Of a stretch of 64,000 nt of DNA, positions 1 through 11,457 are shown in pieces (within the stretch, counting starts at the first letter, position 1; each line of letters opens with the position of its first letter). This stretch comes from Voacanga thouarsii (taxonomy: Eukaryota; Streptophyta; Magnoliopsida; Gentianales; Apocynaceae), in assembly GCA_026120185.1 (NCBI GenBank), contig JANUWF010002272.1, positions 124,001-188,000 of the forward strand. The letters are read 5' to 3'. A model generated the notes under the pieces. It made no database searches, was not told the DNA's origin, and saw only the letters and a list, made by a program, of their open reading frames with translations. Made by a program: the position numbers and the translations under genes.

Positions 1-831
1 AATTGTGTTGTCAAATCACTAAAGGTGCTATTTATACTACCCTAACCCTAGCTAAGGTAATCCCTGAGGTTCTATTACAGTTTAGGATTATAATAAGTCT
101 TTACAAGTAATTAAAATTGAAAAAAATCAGAGAAAATATTAAAAACGCGAAACAGTTGTCGACTGCCTAGGGGGAAGCCGGCGCTAGCTAGGTCCCTTGA
201 AGTCGGCGCCAGTTGTGCACTGCCTTTGGGTCGGTTCAAGTTGCTATTAATGGGTTGTAAAGCAGATTGGAGCCGACGCCGGTTTGGCTGCTTGGAGCCG
301 GTGTCGGCTGTCCGCTGGAAAGCCTTCCTTGGTCAAGTTTCGTCCGCCTTTGCTGCTGGCTTGAGTTCTTGTTAGGGTTCTTCGTGGATGGTTATCAACA
401 TGAACTCTTGGCTAACTTCCTCAACCTTCCAATCTTCTTTCATCCTCAAGCATGGTTTGATGATCAATTGAAAATCATCTTAAAGTTTCTTGGACCTAAC
501 TCTTATCATCGGTCCTTGTCCGTGCATAGTCACACTTCCCCCTTCTTGATCTTGACCTCCATGATGAAGTGGAGTCCTTGGTCAAGTTTCGTCTGCCTTT
601 GCTACCAGTTTGAGTTCTTGTTGGGGTCCTTCATGAATGGTCATCAACATAAACTCTTGGCTAGCTTCCTCAACCTTCCAATCCTCTTTCATCCTTAAGC
701 ATGGTTTGATGATCAATTAAAAATCATCTTGAAGCTTCTTGGACCTAGTTTTGGTCATCAGTCCTTGTCCGTGCATGGTCATACTTCCCCCTCCTTGATC
801 TTGACCTCTATGATGAAGTGGAGTCTCATCA
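1..831 (-). repeat. Ty3/gypsy LTR of the left (minus) copy, runs off the window
   Basis: Read on the minus strand, this begins at TGATGAGACTCC (831 downward), directly after a purine-rich tract of polypurine-tract type at about 832-843. It matches the LTR of the right copy starting at 6313. Shared landmarks are a GC-rich block with repeated GCCGGCGCC motifs (160-330 here, 6520-6640 there) and a TATAAATAG box on the minus strand at 28-36. It differs from the right copy by a 249-bp tandem duplication (327-824). The far end of the LTR lies outside the window. Confidence 0.75.
327..824 (-). repeat. 249-bp tandem duplication inside the LTR
   Basis: Two adjacent imperfect copies, 327-575 and 576-824. 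Both begin CCTTGGTCAAGTTTCGTC and end in the TGATGAAGTGGAGT region. The matching LTR stretch of the right copy (6313-6515) has one unit only, so the duplication is private to this copy. Open frames seen here are by-products of the repeat. Confidence 0.85.
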
Positions 832-842
832 TCTCTCCCTCC

Positions 843-1972
843 TTAAAAAAGATTCATCTTCGAATCATCGCCACCATCTACATCAAAGGGAGAGAGGTCA
901 CTAACATTAAAGGTGGCACTAACATGATACTCACCAGGTAAATCTATTTTGTAAGCGTTATCTCTAACTTTGGCAAAAACTTGAAATGGACCATCCCCCC
1001 TTAGATCTAGTTTGCTCCGTCGTTGCGTAGGGAATCTCTCATTGTGAAGGTGCACCCATACCCAATCTCCCGGCTCAAAGGACACCTTTTTCCTTCCTTG
1101 ATTGCGCTTATGGGCGATCTCTTCGTTGCATTTTGCAATAGTTGCTTTCACCTTCTCATGAAGTGCCTTCACCATCTCTGCCTTCTTAACTCCATCGAGG
1201 TTCAACCGTTCCCCTATAGGCAAGTGAACCAAATCTAAAGGAGTTAGAGGATCAAAACTATATACAATTTCAAAAGGAGAATAAGAAGTGGTAGAGTGAA
1301 TAGCCTTATTGTAAGCAAACTCAATGTGTGGCAAGCACTCCTCCCAATTTTTCAAGTTCTCTTTGGTTATGGTCCATAAGAGTTGGGTGAGTGTTCGATT
1401 GACCACCTCTATTTGTCCGTCCATTTGGGGATGACACGCTGTGGAAAATAAGAGATTAGTACCAAGTTTGTTCCATAATAATCTCCAAAAGTGGCTAAGG
1501 AACTTAGTATCCCTATCCGAGACAATAGTCCTTGGAATCCCATGCATTCTCACCACTTCCTTAAAGAATAAATCTACAATATAAGACGCATCATTAGTCT
1601 TGAAACAAGCCACAAAATGAGCCATTTTAAAAAATCGATCAACAATCACAAATGTAGAATCTTTACCCCCTTGGATCTAAGCAATCCCAGGATGAAGTCC
1701 ATTGAAATATCAACCCAAGATTCATTAGGTGTGGACAAAGGAGTATAAAGACCATGTGGAAGAGATCTAGACTTAGCTCGTCTACAAATAATGCATTGAG
1801 AACAATATCTCTCCACATCCTTTCTCATTTTTTGCCAAAAGAAATGTTCCTTAAGGATGCCTAAGGTCTTTGCAACACCAAAATGCCCCATTAGTCCCCC
1901 ACTATAGGCATCCTTAACTAGCAACACCCTAATAGATCCCTTTGGCACACAAAGCCTTGCCTCCCTAAACAA
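843..1972 (-). pseudogene. Ty3/gypsy integrase fragment (left copy)
   Basis: Minus-strand integrase end of a gypsy polyprotein in two frames: 1972-1646 and 1649-843, joined by a frameshift near 1646-1680. The first frame holds the H2C2 zinc finger (GHFG, EHFFW, then CSQCIIC) and the first catalytic Asp (DISMDF). The second holds the remaining DDE residues (VSDRD, and the Glu of IEVVNR) and a C-terminal basic domain ending in the GPFQV / SDLSPF region. Gag, protease, RT and RNase H are missing, because the copy stops abruptly near 2008. Apart from the frameshift it has no internal stop, unlike the plus-strand copy at 4919-6301. It is adjacent to its own LTR. Not functional alone. Confidence 0.9.
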
Positions 1973-2008
1973 AAAACCATCATGCCTATAATATTTAGCA
2001 AGTGCCTA

Positions 2009-2924
2009 CATTCTATGGTAAGAGTGACCCGAAACATATTTCGAGTGGAAAAGTAAGATGGAGATCTTCCTAAAAAGTCATACCTATAGTCAGAAGTTAA
2101 ATGTGAGGTTGGCTATCTTGGGATTTTCGGAGTATGCTTTAGCTTGGTGGGAGAAAGTTAATGCACAAATGAGATAAATGGGAATGAAAACCGTGGCTAG
2201 TTAGAATTTGTTAAAAGATATGATGAGGGCTAAATTTATACCACACCATTACTACAATGATCTTTACCAAAGGCTCCAATCACTCAAGCAAGGGAACAAG
2301 AGTGTGGAATATTACCATAAAGAGATGGAAGTAATGTTGATGAGAGCTCAAATTAATGAGGATCCTAGGGCAACAAGGGCAAGGTTCTTGGGAGGATTAA
2401 ATAGGGAGGTTGCCAATTTAGTAGAATTGCACCCCTATGAACGATTGGAGGATATGATACATGCCGCTATGAAGATTGAGAGGCAATTAAAGAGGAGGGA
2501 ATTTACTAGACCACCACTTCCAAACCCCAACACTTCTAGCAAGATGCCAATTAAGAATGATGAAGCCCCTAAGCCATTCCAAAGGGACTTCAACAAACCA
2601 AGGGAGGATTGGAAACCTAGAAATAATTGGAAACCTAGGGAAGGTTGGAACAAGGATAAGGGAAAAGCTATGGAGAGGCCACAAAGGAATAGGGATATCA
2701 AGTGTTTTAAGTGTCTTGGACATGGACATACTTCCTATGAGTGTCCAAGTAATAGAACGATGTATACTAATCCCTATGGTGAGGTTTCTACCGACGAAAA
2801 AGAAGAGGGAAAAAGGTACCAAGGTGACCAAGAGGGAAAAAGGAATGAGGAAAGTGATGAAGGAGAAGTTGTTGGTCAAGAATACTTTTTGGTGGGAGTC
2901 ACAAGAAGATCATTAAATTCATAA
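2009..2924 (+). pseudogene. Ty3/gypsy gag (right copy, 5' truncated)
   Basis: Capsid/nucleocapsid protein of the right gypsy copy. The stretch from 2035 to about 2170 reads as a retrotransposon Gag domain ending in an ALAWWE motif. Two in-frame stops (about 2174 and 2200) break the frame before the long open part 2208-2924, so the Met at 2208 is not a true start. The open part contains the rest of the Gag helical domain, a basic Pro/Lys/Trp-rich linker, and one CCHC zinc knuckle (CFKCLGHGHTSYEC). The 5' LTR, primer site and Gag N-terminus are lost at the junction near 2008. The stop at 2922 appears to interrupt a frame that once ran on toward the protease. Confidence 0.85.
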
Positions 2925-2929
2925 GCTAT

Positions 2930-3530
2930 TGAAGATCAAGATCACCAACAAAGAGAGAATATTTTCTACACTAGGTGTCTAATCAACAAGACCCATTGTA
3001 GTGTCATTGTGGATAGTGGGAGTTGCACTAACGTGATTAGTGCAAACTTAATTGAAGAATTGGACATAAAATGGATTAAACATCCTAAGCCCTATAAATT
3101 GCAATGGTTGAACGATAGCGCGGAATTGAGAGTAAACAAACAAGTTTTGGTGTTTTTTGAGATAAAAAAGTACAACGATGATGTGCCATGTGATGTGATG
3201 CCCATGCAAGCGGGTCACTTGCTCATAGGGAGACCTTGGCAATACGATAAGCATGTAAAGCATGATGGGAGAAAGAATACTTATTCCCTACTCAAGGAGG
3301 GAACTAAGTTTACCCTCACCCATATGGCCCCTAGTGAGGTGAACAAAGATCAAAGAATCATGAAGGAGAAAGAAAAGAAGAAGGGAACGCAAGATATCAA
3401 ACAAAAACAAGAAATTGAGAGGAAAGAACAAGAGAGGAAAGAAAAAGAGTTGAGAAAGATGATGGATAAATAAGTACCTTTGACGATTAAGGATAGGAGT
3501 GAGTAAGGACAAGAGAGGGGAGGTAAAAAA
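2930..3530 (+). pseudogene. Ty3/gypsy aspartic protease region
   Basis: Retropepsin part of the polyprotein; open from 3009 to 3473. The active-site motif is DSGSCTNVIS (D-S-G), at the very start of the open frame. The flap and C-terminal strand follow, with the usual gypsy LLIGRPWQ motif about 70 residues later, then a long Lys/Glu-rich linker (3355-3470). It lies between gag and RT in the normal order. Stops at 2922 and 3471 cut it off from its neighbours. Confidence 0.85.
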
Positions 3531-3533
3531 AGA

Positions 3534-4540
3534 GTGAATTACTTTGCAAAAGAAAGCGAGGTCATAGAGGCTATAGAAGCTAAGGAACCGATTATTCTTC
3601 TTTTATGCAAAAGTTCTTATGTTTTTACTAATGATTCTACATTGTCTTTGCCTAATGAAATTGCAGTTATTCTTCAAGAATTTGAAGACGTTTTTCCAAA
3701 GGAGGTGCTTGGAAGACTCCCGCCCATAAGAGGGATTGAACATCAAATCGACTTTGTGCCCGGAGCCGTCATCCCCAACCGACCGGTATATAGAAGCAAC
3801 TCGGAGGAGTCTAAGGAATTGCAAAAGCAAGTGGAGGCATTACTTGAGAAGGGACATGTGAGAGAGAGCCTATGCCCATGTGCGGTTCCGGTTCTCTTGG
3901 TACCCAAAAAGGATAGGACATGGCATATGTGCGTGGATTGTCGTACTATCAACAATATCACGGTAAAGTACCACTATTTGGTGCATGCATTTTCTCTAAG
4001 ATGAGCTAGGCTAGATAACTTGCTAAATGAGCCATTTGGTGCATGCATTTTCTCTAAAATTGATTTAAAATTCGGTTACCACCAAATTAGAATAAGAGAA
4101 GGGGATGAATGGAAAACGGCTTTTAAAACCAAACAAGGGTTGTATAAGTGGCTTGTCATGCCATTTAGATTGTCTAATGCTCATTGTACTTTCATGCGAT
4201 TAATGCATCATGTTTTGACGGAATTCATTAGAAAAATTGTTGTTGTATACTTTGATAATATATTAATCTATAGCAAATCATATGTGGATCATTTTAATCA
4301 TGTTTAAAGTGTGCTTGTTGCCCTCCAAAGAGAGAGATTGTATGCTAATCTTGAGAAGTGCTCTTTTTGTTTAGAGAAGATTACATTCCTTGGGTATGTT
4401 ATAAGTGCCAAAAGGATTGAGGTTGATGAGGGAAAAGTAAAAGATATCTAAGATTGGCCCACCTCTACCACCATTATCCAAGTTCATAGTTTCCAATGGG
4501 CTTGCTAGCTTTTATAGGAGGTTCATCCAAAATTTTAGCA
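3534..4540 (+). pseudogene. Ty3/gypsy reverse transcriptase, broken
   Basis: RT domain in pieces: 3534-4004, 4020-4307 and remnants to about 4540. Recognisable are the IDFVPGA / PNRPVYR start, the VPKKDRTWHMCVDCR region, the [13 protein letters not shown] block, and the catalytic region. The catalytic box reads YFDN instead of the family's YFDD, so a metal-binding Asp is gone. A 23-bp block (3977-3999) duplicating 4035-4057 destroys the reading between the first two pieces. Further stops lie at about 4305 and 4449. This RT cannot be active. Confidence 0.9.
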
Positions 4541-5030
4541 CCATAACGGCCCCTCTAACCGAAGTGGTAAAGAAAAAAGTGGGATTTAGATGGGAGGAAG
4601 CCCAACAACAAGCTTTTCAAATCCTCAAAGACAAATTGAGCCAAGCTCCAATTCTTATTCTTCCTAACTTTGAAAGGCATTTGAAATAGAGTGTGATGCA
4701 AGTGGGGTGGGAATAGGTGCGGTCTTGACCCAATATAGAAAACATATTGCATACTTTAGGAGAAATTGTCCGGGGCAGCCCTCAACTACTCTACATATGA
4801 CAAAGAGCTTTTTGCTATGGTGAGGACCTTAAAATATTAGCAACACTACATTTTACCAAGAGAATTTGTCATTCATACCGATCATAAGACCCTTAAATAC
4901 CTCAAAAGCCAACAAAATTTGAACAAGAGGCATGCAAGGTGGATGGAGTTTATTGGGACATTTCCTTATGTCATTCAATACAAGAAATGTAAGGAAAACG
5001 TGGTAGCGGATGCACTATCTCGAAGGTATG
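4541..5030 (+). pseudogene. Ty3/gypsy RNase H, frameshifted
   Basis: RNase H domain after RT. The plus strand reads TAPLTE and a WEEAQQQAF segment, then a frameshift near 4685. The FEIECDASG core, YSTYDKELFA and [13 protein letters not shown] motifs follow, ending in [11 protein letters not shown] at about 5000-5028, which marks the connection to integrase. A stop at about 4839 lies where the family has Trp. Confidence 0.85.
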
Positions 5031-6301
5031 TACTACTAAACTTTTTGGATGCTAAACTTCTTGGTTTTGAATTTGTGAAGGAATTGTATGTTAATGATGA
5101 AGAGTTTGGGGATATTTTCCATGCTTGTGATAAATGTGCATTTGCTAAATATTATAGGCACAATGGTTTCTTGTTTAGGGAGGTAAGGCTTTGTGTGCCA
5201 AAGGGTTCTATTAAGGCATTGTTAGTTAAGGAGGCCTATAGTGGGAGACTAATGGGGCATTTTGGTATTGTAAAGACCTTAGGCATCCTTAAGGAACATT
5301 TCTTTTGGCAAAAAATGAGAAAGGATGTGGAAAAACATTGTTCTCAATACATTATTTGTAGGCGAGCTAAGTCTAGATCTCTTCCACATGATTTTTATAC
5401 TCTTTTGCCGACTCCTAATGTGCCTTGGGTTGATATTTCAATGGACTTCATCTTAGGATTACCTAGGTCTAAGGGGGGTAAGAACTCCATATTTGTAATT
5501 GTTGATCGATTCTCCAAAATGGCTCATTTTGTGGCTTGTTCTAAGACTAATAATGCATCCTATATTATAGATTTATTCTTTAAGGAAGTGGTGAAAATGC
5601 ACGGGATTTCAAGGACTATTATCTCAGAAAGGGATACTAAATTCCTTAGCCACTTTTGGAGAGTCTTTTGGAACAAACTTGGTACTAATCTCTTATTGTC
5701 CACAACTTGTCATCCTCAAACGGACGAATAAACGGAGGTGGTCAACCGAACACTCACCTAACTCTTGCAGACCATAATCAAGAAGAACTTGAAAATTTAG
5801 GAGGAATGCTTGCCACACATTAAGTTTGCTTACAATAGGGCTATTCACTCTATCACTTCTTATTCTCCTTTCGAAATTGTGTATGATTTTAATCCTCTAA
5901 CTCCTTTAGATTTGGCTCCCTTGCCTATAGGTGAACGGATGAACCTCGATGGAGTTAAGAAGGCAAAAATGGTGAAGGCACTCCATGAGAAGGTGAAAGC
6001 AACTATTGCAAAACGAAATGAAGAGATCGCTCATAAGCGTAATCAAGGAAGGAAAAATGTGTCATTTGAACCGGGCGATTGCGTATGGGTGCACCTTCAC
6101 AAGGAGAGATTTCCCACTCAACGACGGAGCAAACTAAATCCAAGGGGGGATGGTCCATTTCAAGTTCTCGCCAAAGTTGGAGATAATGCTTATAAGATAG
6201 ATTTACTCGGTGAGTATCATGTTAGCGCCACTTTTAATGTTAGTGACCTCTCTCCCTTTGATGTAGATGATGGCAATGATTCGGAGACGAATCCTTTCTA
6301 A
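4919..6301 (+). pseudogene. Ty3/gypsy integrase (right copy), three stops
   Basis: Integrase of the right copy, open in 4919-5731 and 5810-6301. It has the H2C2 finger (GHFG, EHFFW, CSQYIIC), the catalytic Asp residues (DISMDF, ISERD) and the Glu just past a stop at about 5729-5731. Further stops lie at about 5758 and 5798. The C-terminal basic domain continues to 6301, followed by a polypurine tract. It is the same family as the minus-strand copy at 843-1972, and the two align almost throughout. All three stops fall where that sister copy has Gln or Trp, each differing by one transition. Confidence 0.9.
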
Positions 6302-6312
6302 GGAGGGGGAGA
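6300..6312 (+). other. Polypurine tract of the right gypsy copy
   Basis: Purine run AAGGAGGGGGAGA directly between the integrase stop and the TGATGAAACTCC start of the 3' LTR. This is the expected second-strand primer position. The left copy has a similar purine-rich tract on the minus strand. Confidence 0.75.
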
Positions 6313-7300
6313 TGATGAAACTCCGCTTCATCATGGAGGTCAAGATCAAGGAGGGGGAGGTATGACTGTGCAAAGACAAGGACCGATGACAAAATCTAGG
6401 ACCAAGAAGTTTCAAGATGATTTTCAATTGCTCATTAAACTATGCTTGAGGATGGAAGAGGATTGAAAGGTTGAAGAAGCTAGCCAACGGACGAAATTTG
6501 ACCAAAAGGTGACCTTCCAGCGGACAGCCGACGCCAGCCCAAGCAGCCAAACTGGCGCCGGCTTCAACCTGCAACGACAACCCGAACAGCGCGTAACTGG
6601 TGCCGGCTTAAGAGCCCTAGCCGGCGCCGGCTCCAACCTGGGCAGCTGATTGCTGCCCTGCATTTTTAATATTTTCTCTGATTTTTCTCCATTTTAAATG
6701 TTTATAAAGACCTATTAAGGCCCTAAATTGTATTAGAACCTCAGGGATTACTTAATTAGGGTTAAGGTAGTATAAATATAACTTTTAGTGATTTGACAAC
6801 ACAATTCACACACTTTATTCAAATTTGAAGAGAGAGTCTTGAGAGGCCCTAGCCTCCTTGTTCATCTTGTTCAAGATCATGCTTAAGGCCTAGTCCTCCT
6901 TATGAGTGAGTCTATAAATCTTTTTGGATAATCTAATGTGGTTTCTTTCAATGGGTCTTAGTTGCTTTGCTCTTCTAAGGTTTATTTGAATTCCATTACT
7001 TGGGTGCCTATTTTCACTATTCTTTTTGTTCTTGTTTACCTTTGTTACTTCAAGGATATTAGGGTGAGATTATAGTAGAACTTTCTACTATTCTTGAGGG
7101 TTTTTGAAGCTTAATTCTTCAAGGGTTTGATAGAGAGTAGGTTGTTAGTTTAATTTCTCCTTTTTTGTTTCAAGAAATTCACTATTTTGGTTTCCTAAAA
7201 TGAGCTGAACTCATAATCAACTAAACCACCCACAACACCAAGAAAAAGCCCACTCAAGATCATATCATCCCTTGAAAAGCGGAAACAATCCAGGAAGTCG
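6313..7300 (+). repeat. 3' LTR of the right gypsy copy (end uncertain)
   Basis: Starts with TG right after the polypurine tract. U3 contains GC-rich GCCGGCGCC-type repeats (6520-6640) in otherwise AT-rich DNA and a TATAAATATA box at 6771-6780. R/U5-like sequence follows from about 6800. Positions 6661-6810 are the reverse complement of 1-140, which shows that the two copies face away from each other. I could not fix the 3' end; about 7300 is a guess. Confidence 0.65.
6771..6780 (+). promoter_or_regulatory. Probable LTR TATA box
   Basis: TATAAATATA in the U3 region, matched by TATAAATAG at the equivalent place in the left copy (28-36, minus strand). Confidence 0.5.
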
Positions 7301-8970
7301 TGGATCATTGGACTAGAAGCCTAAGGATAGTAGATGTCATTTAGAGAGGTGTTAGTACATTTCTTCATCTCAAATGCACGACAATGTGTAGAGGGGTATT
7401 TTAGTCATTTCACCTGTAGGTCGGAGACTTTGCTAACGCGGCATTATCCTTGGGATCAATATTTCCTTATGGTGATATTATGAAACATTTAAAATGCAAA
7501 ATACAGCTATTTATATGACAAGGATATTTTGGTTATTTTAGTAGCCAAGGCGGTGTATTTTTTGGTCCCCAGTATAGGCCGTAAGTCCTAATTATATACA
7601 GGCTAAGAAATTAGTCTTAAATTAAATTAAATAGAATTTATTTTATTTAAGTAGCCTGATTTAATTATTGAGCTAAAATAAAATAAAGGTCCACATAGAG
7701 AAAGAATTAATTAAATTAGTTTGGTGGATTAATTAATTGTTCAGGACTTTGGCCCGGTTTGAATAATTAAAGATTGACCTAGGACTAAACTAATATAGTC
7801 TTGTTAATTGGACTAGTTTATTTGGGCAGAAAAATTAATTATTTACTGGGCAATTTATTTTATTCTGATTAGAATAATTAATTTGGTTTAAAAGGCTAAA
7901 TTAAGAGTCCAATTGGCTAAATTAAAGTCTCAGAAATTCTTAAATATTAGCATGGGATAAGAGTCATGGATAAACTATGATGCTTTGAGGTTATTAGGTT
8001 TTTATGGGATTGGCAAATAAAATATATATATAAAAAAAAAAGGAAAATCGTGTGATATGTGCATAGAACAAAACGCACAATTTCTTCTAAAAAGGGACTC
8101 CTTTTCTCTTTGGAAAATCTTTTCTGTGTGCATCGTTGTTTTGCTAAACAGAGAATTGTTTTTTTCCATTCCTTAGTCTTGTGAGTCTTCACCAAACGTG
8201 GATTAGGCAGGCCATATATTGGAAGATCAAGAAGAAACTTGGCATTTATGTACATGCACAGACAGAATAGGAGACTTGCAGAAATCGAACCAGAGGTTTC
8301 CACCAGTGCACCTATCCCAGTTCCGTATATTCCAATGCAGCCAATCTTGAGAAGCAGAAGAGGTAATTTCTCACGCTTAAACCTCTGTTATTCAGTTTTT
8401 TTCTGTATATTTGCTGTGATTTATTTGCCATTTAATCTTCATAATACACCTAATATACAAAGGTATTGATCTCACAAAAGAAATCTTATCCAACATACAT
8501 CAAAGTATAAAGCCCTAGCTTCGCCAGACCACTAACTCATATTCAAGTATGAAAGTATCCGTCCACACTGTAGCCGTAAGAGTCTGGTCTCTATAATTAT
8601 AATATTTTAAGAGAGACCACTACTACTGGTCCAGTTCTACGTATTTGAAATACGCTTATGCCAATAATGTGAGTGAACTACTCACTGATTCAAGGTAAAC
8701 CATTCCTCATTGAAAATCATGGCATAATAGTCTTACCTTGATAAAATTCCCAGTTCTATCAAATGACTAAGAACTCAATTTTACTTGTATGACAAGTACT
8801 CATGGTCTATACCTTACTATGAAGAACGAACCAACACATAAACCATTACTTGTCATACTTAGACCTTTAAATATTTAATAATATAAGTAACAAACTAAAT
8901 TAATGAATAAATATTTTATTACAATACATTTACACAGAATATATAGTCTTTAAGGGCATACTTTCCAACA
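7301..8970. repeat. LTR-like sequence, orientation unsure
   Basis: AT-rich DNA with no convincing gene. The right edge at 8970 reads, on the minus strand, TGTTGGAAAGTATGCCC. This is close to the TGTTGGAAATATGCCC start typical of plant Ty1/copia LTRs, so an LTR probably extends leftward from 8970. I see no primer site, and the left limit is unclear. A small open frame at 8239-8469 (MAFMYMHRQNRRLAEIEPEV...) ends near a good splice-donor-like site, but I do not recognise it; it may be part of the LTR. Confidence 0.45.
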
Positions 8971-9169
8971 GGAAGAGTATGAACAAGGGTTACCACACGA
9001 TACACAAGTGAATAAATTTCAAACTTTCTTGTCTTGACCATCCATTGACATAATTAAGATATAGTAGACAAAATTTCAAATTCAAAAATTTGTATTACAT
9101 GATGAAAATACTCAAATTAAAATCTTAATTGTATCATCTCACATTCAATGAAGTATTTGGGATAAAACT

Positions 9170-11190
9170 TTTCAATCAACTTGCAAATATCATTATTCTA
9201 AATAATGCACGCATATCTATTGGACCTAAAACTGAACAACAAATTAGCAATTATACTATATGATTATTGAATTTGCTATTCAACTCTTACAATTGAGTAT
9301 CGACAACAATATTGAAAATGTTAATTCTGTAGTGAGGCTCAACTATAACTGCGTCTTGTTGATAATGGGCTTTTCCTCTTTGTACAATATAATATGCATC
9401 TAAATTTGGAATAGGAATCTTAACTATTTCACAAAAAGATTTCATCTTCAAGATTAATCCATCCCATTCTTCATCTCTCAATTTTTGAATGAGAAACTTA
9501 GTAGACGAAACAAGTTGCATTGCATTTAAAATGTTTTGAGATCGAGACTGCAAAGCTTGGCAAAGCAAATTAGAAATCTTTAAGATTGTTCACATGAGAT
9601 GCATTATGAAAACAAATTCAAATTAAGTTAATACCTCATAAGCTGCAGCTGCATCTACATCTCTACGCTGAGTTGGTGTAACCTCATCTTCAATGATGTT
9701 AAAGTAAAACTTCACAAGTTGCACTACACATATTTATTAAACTAACAATAAATTTCAAATGAGAACTCCAACGTGTATCTTCTTTCCCCTATAAACTGCC
9801 AATGTGATTAAGTCCTTTTCACTCTCAAGCTTATTATTAGCAAGTAAATATGCAATATTTGAAGCATGAGTAGCTTTTAGTTGATCATTACGCTTACATG
9901 AAGCACCAATAATGTTAATTATGCTGCTCAATTTGCCAAAAAAATGATCAATGGGAATAAGTTCTTTTGATACAGCACCTAAAGCCAATTGTAAACGATG
10001 TCTTAAATAATGAACATAGTAAGTATAAAGGCATTCATCTAAAATCAAAGCTTGTAACCTATTCCACTCCCTTCACATATTACTTACCCTATCATAACCT
10101 TGTCCTCGAATATTTTGAACATCAAGATTGTGACGAGAAAGGACAAATGATTGAATCTTTTAATATCAATGTAGCAGTGTCCTTTACATGACCAAGTCTT
10201 AAAAATGCTCTTGTACACAGCCATTTTTGTCAACAAATCTCAAGACAATAGTCATTTGCTCCTTTTTAGATTCATCTCGAGCTTCATCAACAATTATACA
10301 AAATTTTGTTTCACCAATTTCTTCACGAATAGCATTTTTCACCTTTATTCCCATGACTTATAAAATTTCCTTCTGTACTTTATGTGATGTGTATAAGGAA
10401 TTTTGAGGAGAATTACTCAAAACTTCTACTACCTTATTATTATAAGATGATATGCAACTCAACAATTCAAGAAAGTTCCCTCTATTTTTTGGTGATTTCG
10501 TCTCATCATGACCTCGCACACTTTGAAATGTAAGCCATTTAATAACATCGATGGAAGTTTTCAAATGAAGCCAATTTTCTCCCTTTTGCTTGGTAGTAAA
10601 TTTCATAAAAAAAATTTCAATGTGCCCATCTTGATTCATAATATCATCACATGCTTCTCAATCATTTTATGAGAATTTGGACTTTTCCCCATGTGTGCCA
10701 AAAGTGCACAATTTTCACCATTATTCACCTTCTTCCATGAACAAAAACCATTAATAGTGAATGAATCTAATCTAAAACATCCATCTTTTTATAAAATAGA
10801 TAACAAGGAAGACAAAATGCATCATCTTTAATTACTAGGAGAATATTCTAACTATGAAAGAAATGACTTAAACCATGATGCTTGAAAGGTACGAGAATGT
10901 TTTCCTCCCGATTTTGGATGATTAGATGGCAAATACTAATATGGACCTGCCTTAATATAGGCTCTACAAACTTCATCACGATTATCAACAGGATATTCAC
11001 ATATTTGCAATTCTAACCCTGGATCATGTTCTAGAAAATTGATATCAAATCCTACCCGAACTACTTATGGAGTTTTGGTAAGACTACTTTCAGAATTTGT
11101 AGGGTCGAGAGCAATAGGATGTGACTCTTCATTAAATTTTGAATGTTCAAATTTTTCCTTTGAAGAATGCATCAATTATACATGGTCTTT
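9170..11190 (-). pseudogene. hAT transposase relic, zinc finger MYM-type 1-like
   Basis: Reading the minus strand from about 11190 to 9170 gives, in order, the family's features. These are an N-terminal segment with FLEHDPGLELQICEYP and EVCRAYIKAGPY (TTF-type zinc-finger region), AFCLPCYLF, then MNQDGHIEIF...IDVIKWLTFQ, NRGNFLELLSCISSYN, KVKNAIREEIGETKFCIIVDEARDESK, QNIRGQGYD, and YYVHYLRHRLQLALGAVSKE. The C-terminal part ends in ELNSKFNNH. It is broken by numerous stops and frameshifts, with open pieces at 9287-9568, 9755-10048 and 10358-10639. The hAT dimerisation end is cut by the LTR-like sequence ending at 8970. Plant hAT elements of this kind move by cut-and-paste; this copy is dead. 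No terminal inverted repeats identified. Confidence 0.85.
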
Positions 11191-11337
11191 TCATCTATGA
11201 TTTAAAAATGAAAAAAAAATTACAATCTTATAGTGCATAATTTAGATATAATTAGCTAAAATGTCTATATAAATTTAAATATTAATGCCAAAAAAAAAAT
11301 AAACAAACACACATTCATAGATACAAAACAATTAATA

Positions 11338-11362
11338 ATAATACCAAAAAAAGTATATACAC

Positions 11363-11435
<73 letters not shown>

Positions 11436-11457
11436 CAAAAAAAAAAGTATATACACA
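11338..11457. repeat. (AAT)n microsatellite with duplicated flanks
   Basis: About 23 uninterrupted AAT units (about 11364-11432). The flanking phrase ATACCAAAAAA...GTATATACACAT appears on both sides (from 11341 and from 11430), so the repeat sits inside a local duplication. Poly-Leu and poly-Tyr frames here are artefacts. Confidence 0.95.

Noticed and set aside
267..941. Plus-strand open frames in the left LTR
   Set aside because: Opposite strand of an LTR; the internal repeat in the protein mirrors the 249-bp DNA duplication.
8239..8469. Possible small gene or captured exon
   Set aside because: Not recognised; lies in LTR-like DNA with no other gene signal, so not called as a CDS.
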